A stretch of 64,000 nt of DNA from Sphaerisporangium flaviroseum (GTDB lineage Bacteria; Actinomycetota; Actinomycetes; Streptosporangiales; Streptosporangiaceae), in assembly GCF_039537005.1 (NCBI RefSeq), contig NZ_BAAAZR010000028.1, forward strand, positions 186,001 to 250,000. The letters run 5' to 3'. Made by a program: the position numbers and the translations under genes. Shown here piece by piece: positions 44,015-55,177 of this stretch. The stretch's first letter is position 1; each line of letters starts with the position of its first letter. The notes beneath the pieces are model-generated. The model did not search any database. It had not been told where the DNA came from and was given only the letters and a program-made list of their open reading frames with translations.

Positions 44015-45019
44015 GTGTCCGATGTCGTGACCGGCGAGGCCGTGGTCGTCGAAGTCCGGGTAGCCCAGATGGCCAGCCGCGCCGTCGCGCTGTCGATCGA
44101 CCTGGCGCTGCAGTTCGCGGCGATCCTCGGGTTGAACTTCCTGCTCGGCATGCTCACGGTCGTCACCGAGGAAGCGTTCGCCGTGGCGCTCACGATCCTG
44201 CTGATCGCGCTCGTCGCCGTGGGCTATCCCGTGATCTTCGAGACGCTCAGCCGGGGGCGGAGCCTCGGCAAGCTCGCCATGGGGCTGCGGGTGGTCAGCG
44301 ACGACGGAGGTCCCGAGCGGTTCCGGCAGGCGCTGTTCCGTGGCCTGTCCGGGGTGCTGGAGTTCTGGATGTTCCTGGGCGCCCCCGCGCTGATCAGCTC
44401 GCTGATATCCCCGCAGGGCAAGCGGCTCGGCGACATCTTCTCGGGCACCATCGTGATCTCCGAACGGGTGCCGCGCCAGGGCCCGCCGCTCCAGATGCCC
44501 GCTCCCCTCGCCGGCTGGGCGACGACGCTGGAGCTCTCCCGGCTGCCCGAAGACCTGGCGGCCACCGCGCGGCAGTACCTCACGCGCTGGCACCAGCTGT
44601 CCCCCCAGGTCCAGTACGACATGGGGATGCGGATCGCCGGCCAGTTCGCGTCCTTCGTCTCGCCACCGCCTCCACCGTCCGCCCCGCCCCACGCCTACCT
44701 CGCCGCGGTCCTGGCCGAGCGCCGCCGCCGCACGGAGGTGCGACTGGCACGCCAGATGCGGCAGAACTCGGCGTACGGAGCGGCCGCCTTCCGTCCCTCT
44801 CCGGGGAGATACCCGGTCATGCCGTTCAACGGGAGTCCGCCTCCGTCGCCGAACGGGTCCCCCGGCGCCGGCCGGTACCCCGCTCCGCCGCCCAGCGGGC
44901 GGCCCGTCCCGCTGCCGCCCCCGCCCGGCGCGTCTCAGGTGACGTTCGCGCCTTCCGTTTCACCGCCCCCACCAGCGGAGACGTCACCGAGCTCCGCTGG
45001 ATTCATCGCCCCGGCGTAA
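44015..45019 (+). CDS. RDD family membrane protein
   Basis: A 334-residue protein with an RDD domain (about 18-150): ASRAVALSIDLALQF with the namesake Arg and Asp, three TM segments, and RGRSLGKLAMGLRVVSDDGG. The C-terminal 180 residues are cytoplasmic, first helical (LSRLPEDLAATARQYLTRWHQL) then Pro-rich. The RDD family is of unknown function, with some members acting as ion antiporters. GTG 44015 fits a leaderless message. It converges on the ABC transporter genes across two hairpins. Confidence 0.88.
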   Translation: MSDVVTGEAVVVEVRVAQMASRAVALSIDLALQFAAILGLNFLLGMLTVVTEEAFAVALTILLIALVAVGYPVIFETLSRGRSLGKLAMGLRVVSDDGGPERFRQALFRGLSGVLEFWMFLGAPALISSLISPQGKRLGDIFSGTIVISERVPRQGPPLQMPAPLAGWATTLELSRLPEDLAATARQYLTRWHQLSPQVQYDMGMRIAGQFASFVSPPPPPSAPPHAYLAAVLAERRRRTEVRLARQMRQNSAYGAAAFRPSPGRYPVMPFNGSPPPSPNGSPGAGRYPAPPPSGRPVPLPPPPGASQVTFAPSVSPPPPAETSPSSAGFIAPA

Positions 45020-45072
45020 GTTTCTCGCCAAGCTCATGCATACATCGGTAATGGTCGGGCACGGGGTGGTGC

Positions 45073-45099
45073 AGCGGGCTACTGGGGCATTAGCCCGCT
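45073..45099. terminator. hairpin after RDD gene
   Basis: AGCGGGCT (45073-45080) and AGCCCGCT (45092-45099) form a perfect 8-bp stem with an 11-nt loop. It is the first of two hairpins between the convergent RDD and ABC permease genes. Confidence 0.55.
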
Positions 45100-45116
45100 A
45101 CGTGGGAATCGGGTGT

Positions 45117-45150
45117 GGCCCGGCGCGAAAGGGAGAGGTCGCGCCGGGCC
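45117..45150. terminator. strong hairpin between convergent genes
   Basis: GGCCCGGCGCGA (45117-45128) and TCGCGCCGGGCC (45139-45150) form a perfect 12-bp stem with a 10-nt purine-rich loop. It lies 65 bp past the ABC permease stop and 98 bp past the RDD stop, and probably ends both transcripts. Confidence 0.7.
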
Positions 45151-45214
45151 GCATCCAACTCCGGCGCCGGGTGACCGGCCCGCGAAAAGCGGGTCGCGGC
45201 GGTCGCCGATGTGG

Positions 45215-46177
45215 TCAGGCCGGCCGCACCCGGGCGTCCAGCAGGGCGTAGGCCATGTCGGCCAGCAGGTTCGCGACGACCACCACCGCAGAGGTGATCA
45301 GCACCACTCCCATGACCACCGGCAGGTCGCCGCTCACGAACGCCTGGACGGCCGCCTGGCCGACGCCGCCGAGCCCGAAGACCGACTCGGTGACGACCAC
45401 GCCTCCGATGAGGGTGCCGACGTCCACACCGAGCGTCGGCACCATCGCGGTCATCACCGACCGCAGGCCGTGCCGGACGATCACGCGCCGCTCGGGTACG
45501 CCCCTGGCGCGGGCCGTACGGATGTAGTCCTCCCCCAGCACGTCCAGCATCGACCCCCGGGTGAGGCGAAGGTAGCTCGCGGCCTGCACGGTGGCGAGTG
45601 TGACCCAGGGAAGGATCAGATGCCGTGCCCACTCGGCCGGGTTCTGGGAGAGGTCCACGTAGGAGCCGGACGGGAAGATCGGCACTCCGGCATTGGTGAG
45701 CTGGAAGAACAGCAGGTACAGCAGGAGCAGCCCGATGACGAACGTCGGCATCGAGACGCCGGCGAGCGCCAGGAACGTCAGGGACCTGTCGAGGAGCGAG
45801 CGGGCCCGGGTGGCGCTGAGCACGCCGGCGCCGACGCCGACCGCGAACCACAGCACCGCCCCGCCGGCGACCAGCGACAGGGTCGGCGGCAGGTGGGCGG
45901 CGACCAGCCGTCCCACCGGCTCCCCGTTGGAGTACGACGTGCCGAGGTCGCCGCGCAGGAGCCGGCCCATGTAGCCGCCGTACCGCACGAGGATCGGCCG
46001 GTCGAGACCGAGGTCGCGCCGGACCATGTCGACCTGGTCCGGGGTGGCATGCCGCCCGGAGAGCGTACGGGCCGGGTCGCCGGGCGCCACGAAGAACATG
46101 AGGAACGTCCCGAGCGTGACCAGCCACAGCACGATCACGCCGAGCAGCACCCGCCGGATGAGGAAGCGCCGCAACAT
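45215..46177 (-). CDS. ABC peptide-type permease (DppB/OppB family)
   Basis: A 320-residue inner-membrane permease with six TM segments. The family N-terminus MLRRFLIRRVLLGVIVLWLV and the EAA loop (DYIRTARARGVPERRVIVRHGLR) are clear. It should pair with the OppC-like permease 3 bp upstream to form the channel of a dipeptide, oligopeptide or nickel importer. It is the last gene of the operon. Confidence 0.92.
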   Translation of the reverse strand: MLRRFLIRRVLLGVIVLWLVTLGTFLMFFVAPGDPARTLSGRHATPDQVDMVRRDLGLDRPILVRYGGYMGRLLRGDLGTSYSNGEPVGRLVAAHLPPTLSLVAGGAVLWFAVGVGAGVLSATRARSLLDRSLTFLALAGVSMPTFVIGLLLLYLLFFQLTNAGVPIFPSGSYVDLSQNPAEWARHLILPWVTLATVQAASYLRLTRGSMLDVLGEDYIRTARARGVPERRVIVRHGLRSVMTAMVPTLGVDVGTLIGGVVVTESVFGLGGVGQAAVQAFVSGDLPVVMGVVLITSAVVVVANLLADMAYALLDARVRPA

Positions 46178-46180
46178 CGG

Positions 46181-47184
46181 TCAGCCCTCCATGGTCTTCG
46201 CGGCCCCACTCCCGCCGTCCCTGCCCTTGCCGCGGCGGCTCCGCTTGCTCAGCACACCCCCGCGCCTGCCGAAGAGCCGTTCGGTCCTCGGGTCGATGGC
46301 GTCGCGGACGCCGTCGCCCAGCAGGTTGAACGCCAGCGTGGTGACCAGCAGGGTCCCGGCGGGGAAGACGAGGTACCACCAGGCGACCCGGGAGAAGCCC
46401 TGCGCCTCGCCGAGCAGGTTTCCCCACGAGGGCGTCGGCGCGGCGATGCCGAGCCCGAGGTAGGACAGCGTCGACTCGAACACGATGGCCGCCGGGATCA
46501 GCAGGGTGACCAGCACGATGACCGGGGCGAGCAGGTTCGGCAGGATGTCGACCAACATGATGCGAGCGTCGCCGGCGCCGAGCGACCTGGCCGCCTCGAC
46601 GTACTCCCTCTCCTTGATCGACAGGGTCCGGCCGCGCACGACGCCGGCGATCGCCGCCCAGGAGTAGAGCGCGATCACCCCCGCCGTCGCGGTGAGCGAG
46701 GGCCCGGCGATGGAGACGACCGCGAGGGCGAAGATCAGGTACGGGAACGACAGCACGACGTCCATCAGGCGCGACAGCAGCGTGTCGATCACCCCGCCGT
46801 AGAACCCCGCAAGCAGCCCCACGGCGACCCCGAGGACCGCCGCGAGCCCGGTGGACAGCACGCCGACGACCAGCGAGACACGGGCGCCGTACAGGACGCG
46901 GATGAACAGGTCGCGGCCGAGACGGTCGGTGCCGAACCAGAACGTGCCGTTCGGCGCGACCGGAAGCCCCTGGGCGGTCATGCCGATGTCACGGAACCGG
47001 TCGTCGGGGCCGTGGCCGCTCCACTGCGCGATGAGCGGCGCCGCGGCGGCGAGCACGAGCAGCAGCACCACGATCGCCGCCGACGCCAGCGCCACCCTGT
47101 CGGTGCGCACGCGCGCCCAGGCCAGCGCCCACGGGCCGCGCCCGGCGATGGCCTCGCCCGGGACCGCCTCCGGACGAATCCCGG

Positions 47185-47194
<10 letters not shown>
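46181..47194 (-). CDS. ABC peptide-type permease (DppC/OppC family)
   Basis: A 337-residue permease with an N-terminal TM followed by the OppC-specific segment and five more TMs; the EAA loop is EYVEAARSLGAGDARIMLVDILPN. The GTG start overlaps the upstream ATPase gene by 10 nt. It has a basic Arg/Gly/Lys-rich C-terminal tail of about 25 residues, longer than usual. Partner of the DppB-like protein. Confidence 0.92.
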
Positions 47195-48267
<1,073 letters not shown>

Positions 48268-48291
48268 GGGGTTCCCGCCCGGCCCCGAACG

Positions 48292-48392
48292 CTCATCGGA
48301 TCCCGGCTCCTCATCGGATCCCGGCTCTCATCGAATTCCGGCTCTCATCGGATCCCGGCTCTCATCGCGTCTCGGCTCTCATCGCGTCTCGG
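48292..48392. repeat. 17-bp tandem repeat spanning a stop codon
   Basis: Six units of CTCATCGGATCCCGGCT-type sequence start at 48292, 48310, 48327, 48344, 48361 and 48378. They fill the gap between two ATPase genes, and the stop codon of the DppD-like gene (48379-48381) lies in the last unit. The unit length is not a multiple of three, so slippage changes only the gap and the extreme C-terminus. Confidence 0.85.
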
Positions 48393-49410
48393 CCCCCGAG
48401 ACGCGCAACCGCACGGCCTCCGCCTCCGCGCCGAGGCCGATGGCCTGGTGCGGCAGCCAGCACGCCGAGGCATGGTCGCCGTCCCCGGTGACCCGGCCGA
48501 GCGGCGGGCGTTCCGCCGCGCACACGGGCATGGCGTACTCGCAGCGCGGGTGGAACGCGCACCCCGGCGGCACCGCGAGCACGCTGGGCGGCCGGCCGGG
48601 GATCGGCCGGAGCCTGCCCTGCCGGACCCCCGTACTCCCGGGAATCGACTCCAGCAGGCCCTTGGTGTACGGGTGATGCGGCCGGTAGTAGGTCGTGCGC
48701 CGGTCGGCCCGCTCCACCGGGAGCCCGGCGTACATCACGATGACCTCGTCGGCGACCCTGGCGACCACCCCGAGGTCGTGGGTGAGCAGGACGAGCGCGA
48801 TGCCGAACTGCTTCTGCAGCTCGGTGATCAGCTCCAGGATCTGCGCCTGGACGGTCGCGTCGAGCGCGGTGGTGGGCTCGTCGGCGACCACCAGCTTGGG
48901 GTTGAGCGCGAGCGCCATCGCGATCATCACCCGCTGCCGCATGCCGCGCGGGAACTGGTGCGGGTAGTCGTCGACCCTGCGGTCCGGCCCGGGGATGCCG
49001 ACCAGGCCCAGCAACTCCACCGCCCGCCGCCGGGCCTGGGCGCGGCCGACGCCGGAGTCGTGGACGCGGATCGTTTCCGCGATCTGCCGGCCCACCTTGT
49101 AGAGCGGATGAAGGCTGGTCAACGGATCCTGAAATATCATGCTTATCTCGGCGCCACGGATCTGGCGCAGCCGCTCCTCGCCGAGCTTGAGAAGGTCCGC
49201 CCCCTCGAACAACGCGGTCCCGGAGATGTCCGCCTCGGGGAGCAGGCCGAGGATGGCCTGTGTGCTCACCGTCTTGCCGCTGCCCGACTCCCCGACGATC
49301 GCCAGCGTCCGTCCCGGCTCGACGCTGAACGACAGGCCGCGGACGGCCTGGACCAGGCCGTCCACGGCCTGGAAGCCGACCTTGAGATCTTTCACTTCGA
49401 GAAGGCTCAT
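48379..49410 (-). CDS. ABC peptide-type ATPase (DppD/OppD family)
   Basis: A 343-residue ATPase with Walker A GESGSGKT (about 40-47), the DppD-type segment FQDPLTSLHPLYKVG, the signature variant FPRGMRQRVMIA, Walker B LVVADEPTTALD and the C-terminal Cys motif CAFHPRCEYAMPVC. It is the first ATPase of the importer. ATG 49410 has no Shine-Dalgarno; instead it overlaps the stop of a 26-codon ORF (ATGA), so it is probably translated by coupling. A TTG at 49431 is in frame but also lacks a ribosome site. No substrate-binding protein gene is in the operon. Confidence 0.92.
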   Translation of the reverse strand: MSLLEVKDLKVGFQAVDGLVQAVRGLSFSVEPGRTLAIVGESGSGKTVSTQAILGLLPEADISGTALFEGADLLKLGEERLRQIRGAEISMIFQDPLTSLHPLYKVGRQIAETIRVHDSGVGRAQARRRAVELLGLVGIPGPDRRVDDYPHQFPRGMRQRVMIAMALALNPKLVVADEPTTALDATVQAQILELITELQKQFGIALVLLTHDLGVVARVADEVIVMYAGLPVERADRRTTYYRPHHPYTKGLLESIPGSTGVRQGRLRPIPGRPPSVLAVPPGCAFHPRCEYAMPVCAAERPPLGRVTGDGDHASACWLPHQAIGLGAEAEAVRLRVSGAETR

Positions 49411-49487
49411 CGGGTCGGCGGGTCCAGCCAAGCGTTGGTGAGATCAAAGGGCTGCGAGAACAGCCGCCTGGCGTTCGTGCCGGCCAT
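49407..49487 (-). CDS. 26-residue leader ORF coupled to ABC ATPase gene
   Basis: A short ORF beginning MAGTNARRLF and ending WLDPPTR. It is backed by a strong ribosome site (AGGAGG, 4 nt before ATG 49487), and its TGA overlaps the ATG of the DppD-like gene. It has no signal peptide or known motif. It could be a regulatory leader peptide or the remnant of a lost first gene, for example the missing substrate-binding protein. Confidence 0.5.
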   Translation of the reverse strand: MAGTNARRLFSQPFDLTNAWLDPPTR

Positions 49488-49791
49488 CTGCCCTCCTCGT
49501 GCCGAGATGGGATCCCGGGTGGCCGGCGGCGGGGGCCTGTGTGCCGGGTGGCCGATACAGGGCTCTGTGCCGGTACCGCGAGCGCACACCCTGCGGCCTG
49601 CCGGGCTTGCTCTCACTGAAGGAACCCATTCCGGAGGGGTGACTGTCGAGGGCGGTTACCCAACCGTTGGCGAGGCGCGATCCGTAAGTGATGCCAGTTC
49701 GATGATGAAACGTCAGCGAATCGCGACATAACGGTTCCACAGACCGGGACCATGGCCCTGGCCTGCGTCGATGATCAGAAAACGGCGGGTG
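49488..49791. other. 304-bp gap: ABC operon promoter region
   Basis: No gene is supported. The region must contain the promoter of the ABC operon. A dyad CCAAC-C-GTTGG (49660-49670) is a possible operator. A minus-strand frame of 98 codons crosses the gap without a ribosome site or conserved features. Confidence 0.4.
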
Positions 49792-51042
49792 TCAGGAGCC
49801 GAAGCGCCACGACCGCAGATAGTCCGCCTGGACGGCGGTGAGCGCGTCGATCTCGATGCCGGCCGCCCCCAGCTTCAGCCGCGCGACCTCCGCGTCGATC
49901 TCCGCGGGCACGTCGTACACGCCGGGCGCGAGCCGTGAGCGCTCCTCGGCGAGCCAGGCGACCGCCAGCGCCTGCGCGGAGAAGGACATGTCCATGACGG
50001 CCGCCGGATGCCCCTCCGCGGCCGTGAGGTTGACCAGACGGCCCTCGGCGAGCAGCAGGAGCCGCCGCCCGTCGGCGAGGACGTACTCGTCGGTGTGGGG
50101 CCGCACACCGAGATGGACGGTCTCCGCCATGTCCTCGAGCGCCCGCACGTCGATCTCGACGTCGAAGTGGCCGGCGTTGGCGAGGATGGCGCCGTCCCTC
50201 ATCTCGGCGAGGTGCTCGCCCCGGATGACGTCGCGGTTGCCGGTGACGGTGATGAACAGGTCGCCCGCGCGCGCCGCCTCGGCCATCGGCAGCACCTCGT
50301 AGCCCTGCAGGCTGGCGTCCAGCGCCTTGACCGGGTCGATCTCGGTGACGATGACGCGGGAGCCCTGCCCCTTGGCCCGCTCGGCGACGCCGCGCCCGCA
50401 GAAGCCGAACCCCGCCACCACGACCGTGCGGCCGGCGAGCAGCGTGTTGGTCGCCCGCACGATGCCGTCGAGCGTGGACTGGCCCGTGCCGTACCTGTTG
50501 TCGAACATCCGCTTCGTACGGGTGTCGTTGACCGCCACCACGGGGAACCTCAGGGCCTGCTCGGCCGCCATCTGGCGTAGCCGGATGATGCCCGTGGTGG
50601 TCTCCTCGCACCCTCCGGTGACCCCGTCGAGCAACTCCACACGCTCGGTGTGCAGCGTGTTGACCAGGTCGCAGCCGTCGTCGAGCACGATGTCGGGCCC
50701 GATGTCGAGGGCCTGGTGGATGTGGCGGTAGTAGGTGTCACGGTCCACCCCCGCCCGTGCGTGCACGGCGACGTCGTACGAGCGCAGCGCCGCCGCCACG
50801 TCGTTCTGGGTGGACAGGGGGTTCGACGCGGCCAGGGCGATCTTGGCGCCGCCCGCCTTCAGCGCGCCGACGAACACCGCGGTCTCGGCGGTGATGTGGA
50901 GGCACGCGGCGATCTTCAGGCCCTCCAGCGGACGCGAGGCGTCGAACCGCGCCCCGATCGCCCGGAGCACCGGCATCGAGCGCAGCGCCCAGTCGATCCG
51001 CCGCTCCCCCGCCTCGGCGAGCGACGCGTCCCCGACATCCAC
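49792..51042 (-). CDS. short-form adenosylhomocysteinase paralogue
   Basis: A 416-residue SAH-hydrolase family protein distinct from the 475-residue enzyme next door. The substrate and NAD sites are recognisable: NDTRTKRMFDNRYGTGQS, the Rossmann motif AGFGFCGRG and the HF segment in NAGHFDVEID. It lacks the insertion of the long bacterial form and the C-terminal Lys-x3-Tyr that contacts NAD, as in archaeal and Thermotoga-type enzymes. Such enzymes may prefer S-inosylhomocysteine or work in a different methyl cycle. GTG 51042 follows GGGGGAACC. It lies 82 bp downstream of ahcY beyond a hairpin, so it may be expressed by read-through. Confidence 0.88.
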   Translation of the reverse strand: MDVGDASLAEAGERRIDWALRSMPVLRAIGARFDASRPLEGLKIAACLHITAETAVFVGALKAGGAKIALAASNPLSTQNDVAAALRSYDVAVHARAGVDRDTYYRHIHQALDIGPDIVLDDGCDLVNTLHTERVELLDGVTGGCEETTTGIIRLRQMAAEQALRFPVVAVNDTRTKRMFDNRYGTGQSTLDGIVRATNTLLAGRTVVVAGFGFCGRGVAERAKGQGSRVIVTEIDPVKALDASLQGYEVLPMAEAARAGDLFITVTGNRDVIRGEHLAEMRDGAILANAGHFDVEIDVRALEDMAETVHLGVRPHTDEYVLADGRRLLLLAEGRLVNLTAAEGHPAAVMDMSFSAQALAVAWLAEERSRLAPGVYDVPAEIDAEVARLKLGAAGIEIDALTAVQADYLRSWRFGS

Positions 51043-51072
51043 GGTTCCCCCTGTGTTGCCTTGAGTGGCGAA

Positions 51073-51101
51073 AGGTCCCCGCACAGCACGCGCGGGGACC
51101 T
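51073..51101 (-). terminator. terminator or attenuator between the two SAH hydrolase genes
   Basis: AGGTCCCCGC (51073-51082) and GCGGGGACCT (51092-51101) form a perfect 10-bp stem with a 9-nt loop. On the minus strand it is followed by TTTCG. It would end or reduce transcription from ahcY into the short paralogue. Confidence 0.7.
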
Positions 51102-51124
51102 CGCCTGGCCGGAAGGCCGGTCGA

Positions 51125-52552
<1,428 letters not shown>

Positions 52553-52663
52553 AGTGTGTTCTCCTCAACCCGGTCAATGCGTCACTGCGAGTTTAAGAGG
52601 CGTGCACACCCCAACGCATCCCCAGATCTGCGAACCTGACAAAAGAATGTAAGAATCAGGCGT

Positions 52664-52999
52664 ATGCGCATCACTGAGGCGGCCAGGCGGCTTGGACTGT
52701 CCCCCCGCATGCTCCGCTACCGGGAGGCGCTCGGCCTGCTCCCGCCGACGCGTGAGAAGGGCTCGCACCGGCGGTTCGGCCCAGAGGAACTGGCCGCCGT
52801 CACCCAGGCCATGGACCTGGAGCGGCGGTTCGACGTGTCACCCGCCGAGTTGGCCTTCGGCATGCGGGTGCTCAGCGAGCCGGCGGTCGCGCAGGCCGTA
52901 CGCGACCTCGGGCTGCGCATCGGCCGCATCCACGCCCCGCGCCGCGCCCTCGACTTCGAGAAGGAGAAGGCCCTGCGGCTGCTCCGCCGCGACCGCTGA
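52664..52999 (+). CDS. small MerR-family regulator
   Basis: A 111-residue MerR-type protein consisting of the DNA-binding domain (MRITEAARRLGLSPRMLRYREALGLLPPTR, residues 1-30, and the wing RRFGPEELAAV) and one short helix; the effector domain is minimal, with no Cys cluster. It is divergent from ahcY with a 111-bp shared gap, so control of ahcY or the methyl cycle is the natural hypothesis. TAAGAA lies 8 nt upstream of ATG 52664 and there is no ribosome site, so the message is probably leaderless. Confidence 0.85.
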   Translation: MRITEAARRLGLSPRMLRYREALGLLPPTREKGSHRRFGPEELAAVTQAMDLERRFDVSPAELAFGMRVLSEPAVAQAVRDLGLRIGRIHAPRRALDFEKEKALRLLRRDR

Positions 53000-53026
53000 G
53001 CGGCTTGGCGAGGTGAACTCGATGCC

Positions 53027-53989
53027 TCAGGAATGGCCCTCGTCTGCGGGCGCGGCGTTCGGCGCGGCGCCCGCCTTGTCGGGGCGATAGAGATCGGGCT
53101 CCAGGTAGATGACCCTGGCGATCGGAACGGCGTCGCGGATCCGCCGCTCGGCCCCGTCGATGCCCTGGGCGATGTCGGCGGCCGTGTCGCCGTTGTGCAC
53201 GGCGATCTTCGCCGCGACCAGCAACTCCTCGGGGCCGAGGTGCAGGGTGCGCAGGTGGATGACCCTGGTGATCTCCGGGGAGCTCTCCAGAGCGGCACAG
53301 ATCTTTTCCTCGGTCTCCTGCGTCGCGCTCTCGCCGATGAGCAGCGACTTGGTCTCGATCGCCAGGATCACCGCGATGATGGCCAGCAGGACGCCGATCA
53401 TGAGGGTGCCGATGCCGTCCCAGACGCCGTCGCCGGTGACCACGGCCATCGTCACGCCGAAGAGCGCGAATACGAGGCCCAGCAGGGCCCCCAGGTCCTC
53501 CAGGAGCACGACGGGAAGCTCGGGGGCCTTGGCCCTGCGGACGAACGCGACCCATCCGATGTCGCCCTTGATGGCCTTGGACTCGACGATCGCGGTCCGG
53601 AACGACACCGACTCGGCCAGGATGGCGAAGATCAGCACGCCGAAGGCCCAGATCGGCGACTCCACGCCATGGGGGTGCCGGATCTTCTCGAAGCCCTCGT
53701 AGAGCGAGAACACCGCACCGATGGTGAACAGCACGACCGCGACCACGAAGGCGTAGAAGTAGCGCTCCCTGCCGTACCCGAACGGGTGCTTGCGGTTCTC
53801 GCGTTGCCTCGACCGCTTGGCTCCCAACAGGAGTAACGCCTGGTTACCGGAGTCGGCGACCGAGTGCACCGACTCGGCGAGCATCGAAGACGACCCCGTG
53901 AACAGGAACGCCACGAACTTCGCCACCGCGATCGCCAGGTTGGCCCCCAGCGCCGCGATGATCGCCTTGGTACCGCCGCCCGCGCTCAC
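53027..53989 (-). CDS. cation diffusion facilitator family transporter
   Basis: A 320-residue CDF transporter, which exports zinc or other divalent cations in exchange for protons. The first metal-site motif is HSVAD (42-46) in TM2 and the second lies in LLEDLGALLG (TM5, Glu/Asp in place of the more usual HxxxD). Six TM segments span about 8-210. The cytoplasmic C-terminal domain has EELLVAAKIAVHNGDTAADI. The change in the second site suggests a subgroup with different metal preference. GTG 53989. It stands apart from the SIS gene upstream by 66 bp. Confidence 0.9.
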   Translation of the reverse strand: MSAGGGTKAIIAALGANLAIAVAKFVAFLFTGSSSMLAESVHSVADSGNQALLLLGAKRSRQRENRKHPFGYGRERYFYAFVVAVVLFTIGAVFSLYEGFEKIRHPHGVESPIWAFGVLIFAILAESVSFRTAIVESKAIKGDIGWVAFVRRAKAPELPVVLLEDLGALLGLVFALFGVTMAVVTGDGVWDGIGTLMIGVLLAIIAVILAIETKSLLIGESATQETEEKICAALESSPEITRVIHLRTLHLGPEELLVAAKIAVHNGDTAADIAQGIDGAERRIRDAVPIARVIYLEPDLYRPDKAGAAPNAAPADEGHS

Positions 53990-54055
53990 CCGCAGTCTCC
54001 ACCCATCCGTCGAATCGTGCTCTTGTTCCCGCTGGCAAAGCGGTCAGCAGAGAGC

Positions 54056-55177
54056 TTATTGGGAAATTCGCGCCTTGAGTTCCGCGATGGCCCGCACGGG
54101 AGCCGGATCGATGCCGAAACCGAGCGCGAGGTACACGCTGCCGTAGTCGACCAGGCCCACCAGCGAGGCCAGCCGCTCCAGGGGATGCGCCCCCTCGGCG
54201 GTGATCTCGCTGACCGGCACGCCGCGATCGCCGGCCAGCCGCACCGACATCGCCCGGCGCTTGCTCACCTGGGGGTGCTCCTCCAGGTCGCGCAGCACGA
54301 ACAGCCGCAGGGCCAGGGACGACGCGTCGCCGAAGATGTCGCGCTGGGCGAGCGGCCCGTCGAGGGCCGACACCTGGTTGTGGTTCGCCTCCGGGATCTC
54401 TCCCCAGATGGCGGGGTACTTGGCGTTCTCGCCGAGCTGGGTGACCAGCCGGTACGCGGCCGCGGTCGCGATCGGCGAGGTGCCCCAGACCATCGGGATC
54501 GTGTCGGCGAGCTCCAGCGCCAGCGTCTTGCCCGGGTTGATGAACGACTCGCTCGACGGGCGGCAGCGGTGCGCGACGTCCTCCAGGCGCTTGGCCGTGG
54601 ACTCGACCTCGTCGGGGCCCACCTCGACCAGCCCGAGCGCCGACGCCACGGCGATCAGCGGCATGGTCAGGGCCCACAGGTTCGCCCGAGGCGGCTTGAC
54701 CGCCCCGGGGACCGGCACGACCGGCACGTGCAGCCCGGAGGCCTGCTCGGCGACCGCCGCCAGCGGCGATCCCGCGCGGCCCACGGTGAGCAGGCGGCAG
54801 CCCCGGCGCACGGCCTCCCGCGCCAAGGTCAGGGTCTCCTCGGTGGTGCCCGAGCTCGACACCGCGATGACCAGGTCGGCGGCGCCGACCCAGCCGGGCA
54901 GCCGGTAGGAGCGGACGGTCAGGATGGGGATCGGCACACCGCCACCGCACACGGCGGCGAGCATGTCGCCGGCGATGGCGGAACCGCCCATGCCCGCGAC
55001 CACGATCGCCCGCGGGCGGTCGCGGCCGGAGAGCCGGGAGACGCCCGCCTCCAGCGCGTCTCGGTGGGAGGTGCGCACCTGTGCACCGGAGGAGGCCACC
55101 GCGGGCAGCATGCCCGACGGGTCGCCCTCGGACAGGAACGCCGCGTCATCCAGCCGCTCGGGCTCGAACGAGCTCAC
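54056..55177 (-). CDS. SIS-domain phosphosugar isomerase-like protein
   Basis: A 373-residue protein of the phosphoglucose/phosphomannose-isomerase-like SIS family. Motifs: GMGGSAIAGDML (about 66-77), VSSSGTTEETL (about 103-113), KTLALELADTIPMVWG and the catalytic-like HNQVSALDG. It sits in the order Rv3256c-type SIS then Trm112-like then ManB, where it is expected to feed mannose-6-phosphate for mannan or glycoconjugate synthesis; whether it is catalytic is not shown by sequence. GTG 55177 overlaps the Trm112-like stop by 4 nt. Confidence 0.87.
   Translation of the reverse strand: MSSFEPERLDDAAFLSEGDPSGMLPAVASSGAQVRTSHRDALEAGVSRLSGRDRPRAIVVAGMGGSAIAGDMLAAVCGGGVPIPILTVRSYRLPGWVGAADLVIAVSSSGTTEETLTLAREAVRRGCRLLTVGRAGSPLAAVAEQASGLHVPVVPVPGAVKPPRANLWALTMPLIAVASALGLVEVGPDEVESTAKRLEDVAHRCRPSSESFINPGKTLALELADTIPMVWGTSPIATAAAYRLVTQLGENAKYPAIWGEIPEANHNQVSALDGPLAQRDIFGDASSLALRLFVLRDLEEHPQVSKRRAMSVRLAGDRGVPVSEITAEGAHPLERLASLVGLVDYGSVYLALGFGIDPAPVRAIAELKARISQ

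Noticed and set aside
52553..52663. SAH riboswitch upstream of ahcY
   Set aside because: I looked for the conserved GGAGC/GGCUC-type core and pseudoknot pairing in this 111-bp gap and did not see it.
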